Assembly: GCF_900764565.1 (NCBI RefSeq)
Contig: NZ_CAAFOM010000283.1
Span: forward strand, 1-6,045
Length of the DNA: 6,045 bases
Direction: 5' to 3'
DNA from: an uncultured Catenibacterium sp.
Lineage (GTDB): Bacteria; Bacillota_I; Bacilli_A; Erysipelotrichales; Coprobacillaceae
The translations under genes and the position numbers were made by a program. Shown piece by piece: positions 4,967-6,045 of this stretch. A model generated the notes under the pieces. That model saw nothing but the letters and a program-made list of their open reading frames with translations, was not told the DNA's origin and made no database searches. Numbering within the stretch: the stretch's first letter is position 1; the number at the start of each line of letters is the position of its first letter.

Positions 4967-5843
4967 ATCTCCATATATTTACAAGAGCAGCAATTTCTTC
5001 ATCTGTTTTGTTAGTAAAGAAAACTGTCTCTCCTGATTGTATATTTAAACGGGTTATCATTTTATTTTGTCCGAAATATACATAATCACCCTTTACAACC
5101 ATACTGTTTGCAGAGGAAATTGAAAAGTTCCACTCACAACTCTTTATGCACTTTCCATTTCTAGAAATTTGAAACAGAATTGTAATGTCCTGATATTTTC
5201 GCCTATCTCCATCGTTCTCTAATTCTCGAGAACCACTGGCTATGACAACATACCCTTCTGTATTTTGAAAACGTCCTGCATATTCAAGTCTGGTATGCTT
5301 GTTATTGTGATAATTTTCATACATAGCGACAGCTTCGAGTTTTTTATTGATCCTTATGATTTTGAAGATTCCAAGTCCCAGATGCATCAAGTTGGAAATA
5401 GCATACGAGTATTCTCCACAATCAAACATATCACAATAATTGCCTTCAATAAAAAAATCAGCACGCCCAAATAAACTGTTTATTTCTTCTTTCTCAAGCA
5501 GACCATGGTAATTATCTTTTCCAAGCCAGCTCGTAAATTCACCATGATTATGATTGTTAAAAGTCCCAAATTGCGTTTCAAACTTTTCGGGTGCCTTCAT
5601 ATGAACTAGATTCTCGTTATATCTCCAAAAAACCTCATTTCCAACTATCTGAACTTCAAGTGGCTCAAAATAACACATAACACCCGTTACCATGTTTGTA
5701 CAATGAAATATCTTTGTATCATTAAGACCATGTTCTTCAATATAGTCCTTGTTGTATCCAAGACCAGAAATGTTGTGCTGTACTGGGTTTAAGTCTGAAA
5801 ACGGTCTCCACTCGGACGTTTCCCTTATTACTTCTTTACTCAT
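4965..5843 (-). CDS. Uncharacterised 292-residue protein, possible beta-propeller-like repeats
   Basis: An intact gene whose family I do not recognise. No signal peptide or membrane segment is seen, so it is probably cytosolic. Distinctive blocks are N-N-H-N-H-G-E-F (97-103), a cysteine- and acid-rich stretch G-N-Y-C-D-M-F-D-C-G-E-Y (134-145), and a C-terminal third of short strands: E-Y-A-G-R-F (187-192), G-Y-V-V-I-A-S-G-S (197-205), I-L-F-Q-I-S-R-N-G-K-C (222-232), D-Y-V-Y-F-G-Q-N-K-M-I-T-R-L-N (253-267). The rhythm resembles propeller blades of the type that report values, without a catalytic motif. ATG 5843 follows AAAGGAGG (5860-5853) with 9 bases from the GGAGG core; an ATG 6 bases further up runs at once into TGA and is discarded. 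It is the first gene of a two-gene unit with the interrupted gene at 4954. A role as immunity or accessory protein is only a contextual guess. Confidence 0.8.
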   Translation of the reverse strand: MSKEVIRETSEWRPFSDLNPVQHNISGLGYNKDYIEEHGLNDTKIFHCTNMVTGVMCYFEPLEVQIVGNEVFWRYNENLVHMKAPEKFETQFGTFNNHNHGEFTSWLGKDNYHGLLEKEEINSLFGRADFFIEGNYCDMFDCGEYSYAISNLMHLGLGIFKIIRINKKLEAVAMYENYHNNKHTRLEYAGRFQNTEGYVVIASGSRELENDGDRRKYQDITILFQISRNGKCIKSCEWNFSISSANSMVVKGDYVYFGQNKMITRLNIQSGETVFFTNKTDEEIAALVNIWR

Positions 5844-5852
5844 ATCACATTG

Positions 5853-5860
5853 CCTCCTTT
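5853..5860 (-). promoter_or_regulatory. Strong ribosome binding site of the 292-residue gene
   Basis: AAAGGAGG on the minus strand, with 9 bases between GGAGG and the ATG at 5843. No convincing promoter was found in the A/T-rich sequence upstream; TACAAT and TATATA near 5880 lack a matching -35. Confidence 0.7.
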
Positions 5861-5940
5861 ATAATTTCAATAGAGCATTGTATATACCTAAAAACAGAAT
5901 TATTCTTCGTTTTCGTTTCGCCTCACATAGAGCAATCAAT

Positions 5941-6045
5941 ATAATAACCAAGTACAAACAGTTTAAATTGGATGCAGTTCAATATAGAAAGAATCACTCT
6001 GAACTTACTTTTCAACAGGTTGCTGATAATCAAGGAGTTTCCAAT
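5941..6045 (+). mobile_element. IS3-family OrfA transposase, 5' end only, start unclear
   Basis: The only plus-strand coding sequence, running off the right edge. The frame from 5953 reads Y-K-Q-F-K-L-D-A-V-Q-Y-R-K-N-H followed by L-T-F-Q-Q-V-A-D-N-Q-G-V-S-N. That is the N-terminal helix-turn-helix of OrfA transposases (HTH_Tnp_1, PF01527), with the F-K-L-D-A-V and V-A-x-x-x-G-V-S hallmarks of IS3-family elements. OrfA normally begins a few residues before K-Y; here that position is ATA-ATA-ACC-AAG and no ATG, GTG or ribosome site is in reach. The nearest in-frame TTG (5878) lacks a Shine-Dalgarno and would add 25 atypical residues. The copy may be decayed at its start, or use an unusual initiation codon. 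It converges away from the 292-residue gene, which is divergently transcribed. Confidence 0.72.

Noticed and set aside
5871..5950. Near-repeat ATAGAGCA at about 5871 and 5927 as a target-site duplication or array
   Set aside because: Only eight bases match exactly, spacing is not regular and no third copy exists.

Overview
The window is an AT-rich bacterial segment with compact, Shine-Dalgarno-led genes (GAGGTGA, AAAGGAGG) and A/T-rich hairpin terminators. This points to a low-GC Firmicute, plausibly a gut Erysipelotrichia or Clostridia lineage. Tryptophans in the intact genes are encoded by TGG and the four complete genes end in TAA or TAG, so the standard bacterial code is assumed. Nearly all genes lie on the minus strand; only a transposase fragment at the right edge lies on the plus strand.

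Left half (1-2838): three independent minus-strand units sit back to back. Read in the direction of transcription they are iadA (isoaspartyl dipeptidase, all catalytic and metal residues present), a GIY-YIG nuclease-family gene with an unrecognised C-terminal half, and a TraX-family membrane protein cut by the left window edge. Each of the two junctions holds a hairpin terminator followed almost at once by the next promoter, so the genes look like separate short transcripts and not one operon. No functional link between them is evident.

Middle (2839-3543): a strong symmetrical terminator hairpin insulates iadA from a GNAT-family N-acetyltransferase gene.

Right half (3544-5843): about 1.4 kb (3544-4954) has no convincing intact gene, only minus-strand fragments. 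These include a 36-codon ORF, a 99-codon ORF of unknown family, a 46-codon remnant without a start codon, and a gene interrupted by an in-frame TGA. That interrupted gene follows an intact unrecognised 292-residue gene by 10 bases, with its ribosome site overlapping the upstream stop, so the two form a two-gene operon. The layout of small unrelated non-enzymatic ORFs, decay and a nearby insertion sequence resembles an eroding accessory (for example toxin-immunity) cassette, but that is inference only.

Right edge (about 5941-6045): the N-terminal helix-turn-helix region of an IS3-family OrfA transposase on the plus strand, without a normal start codon in the window. I found no CRISPR array, tRNA, rRNA or convincing riboswitch, and I do not see a clearly new multi-gene system. 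The best leads are the 292-residue gene with its interrupted partner, and the C-terminal half of the GIY-YIG protein.
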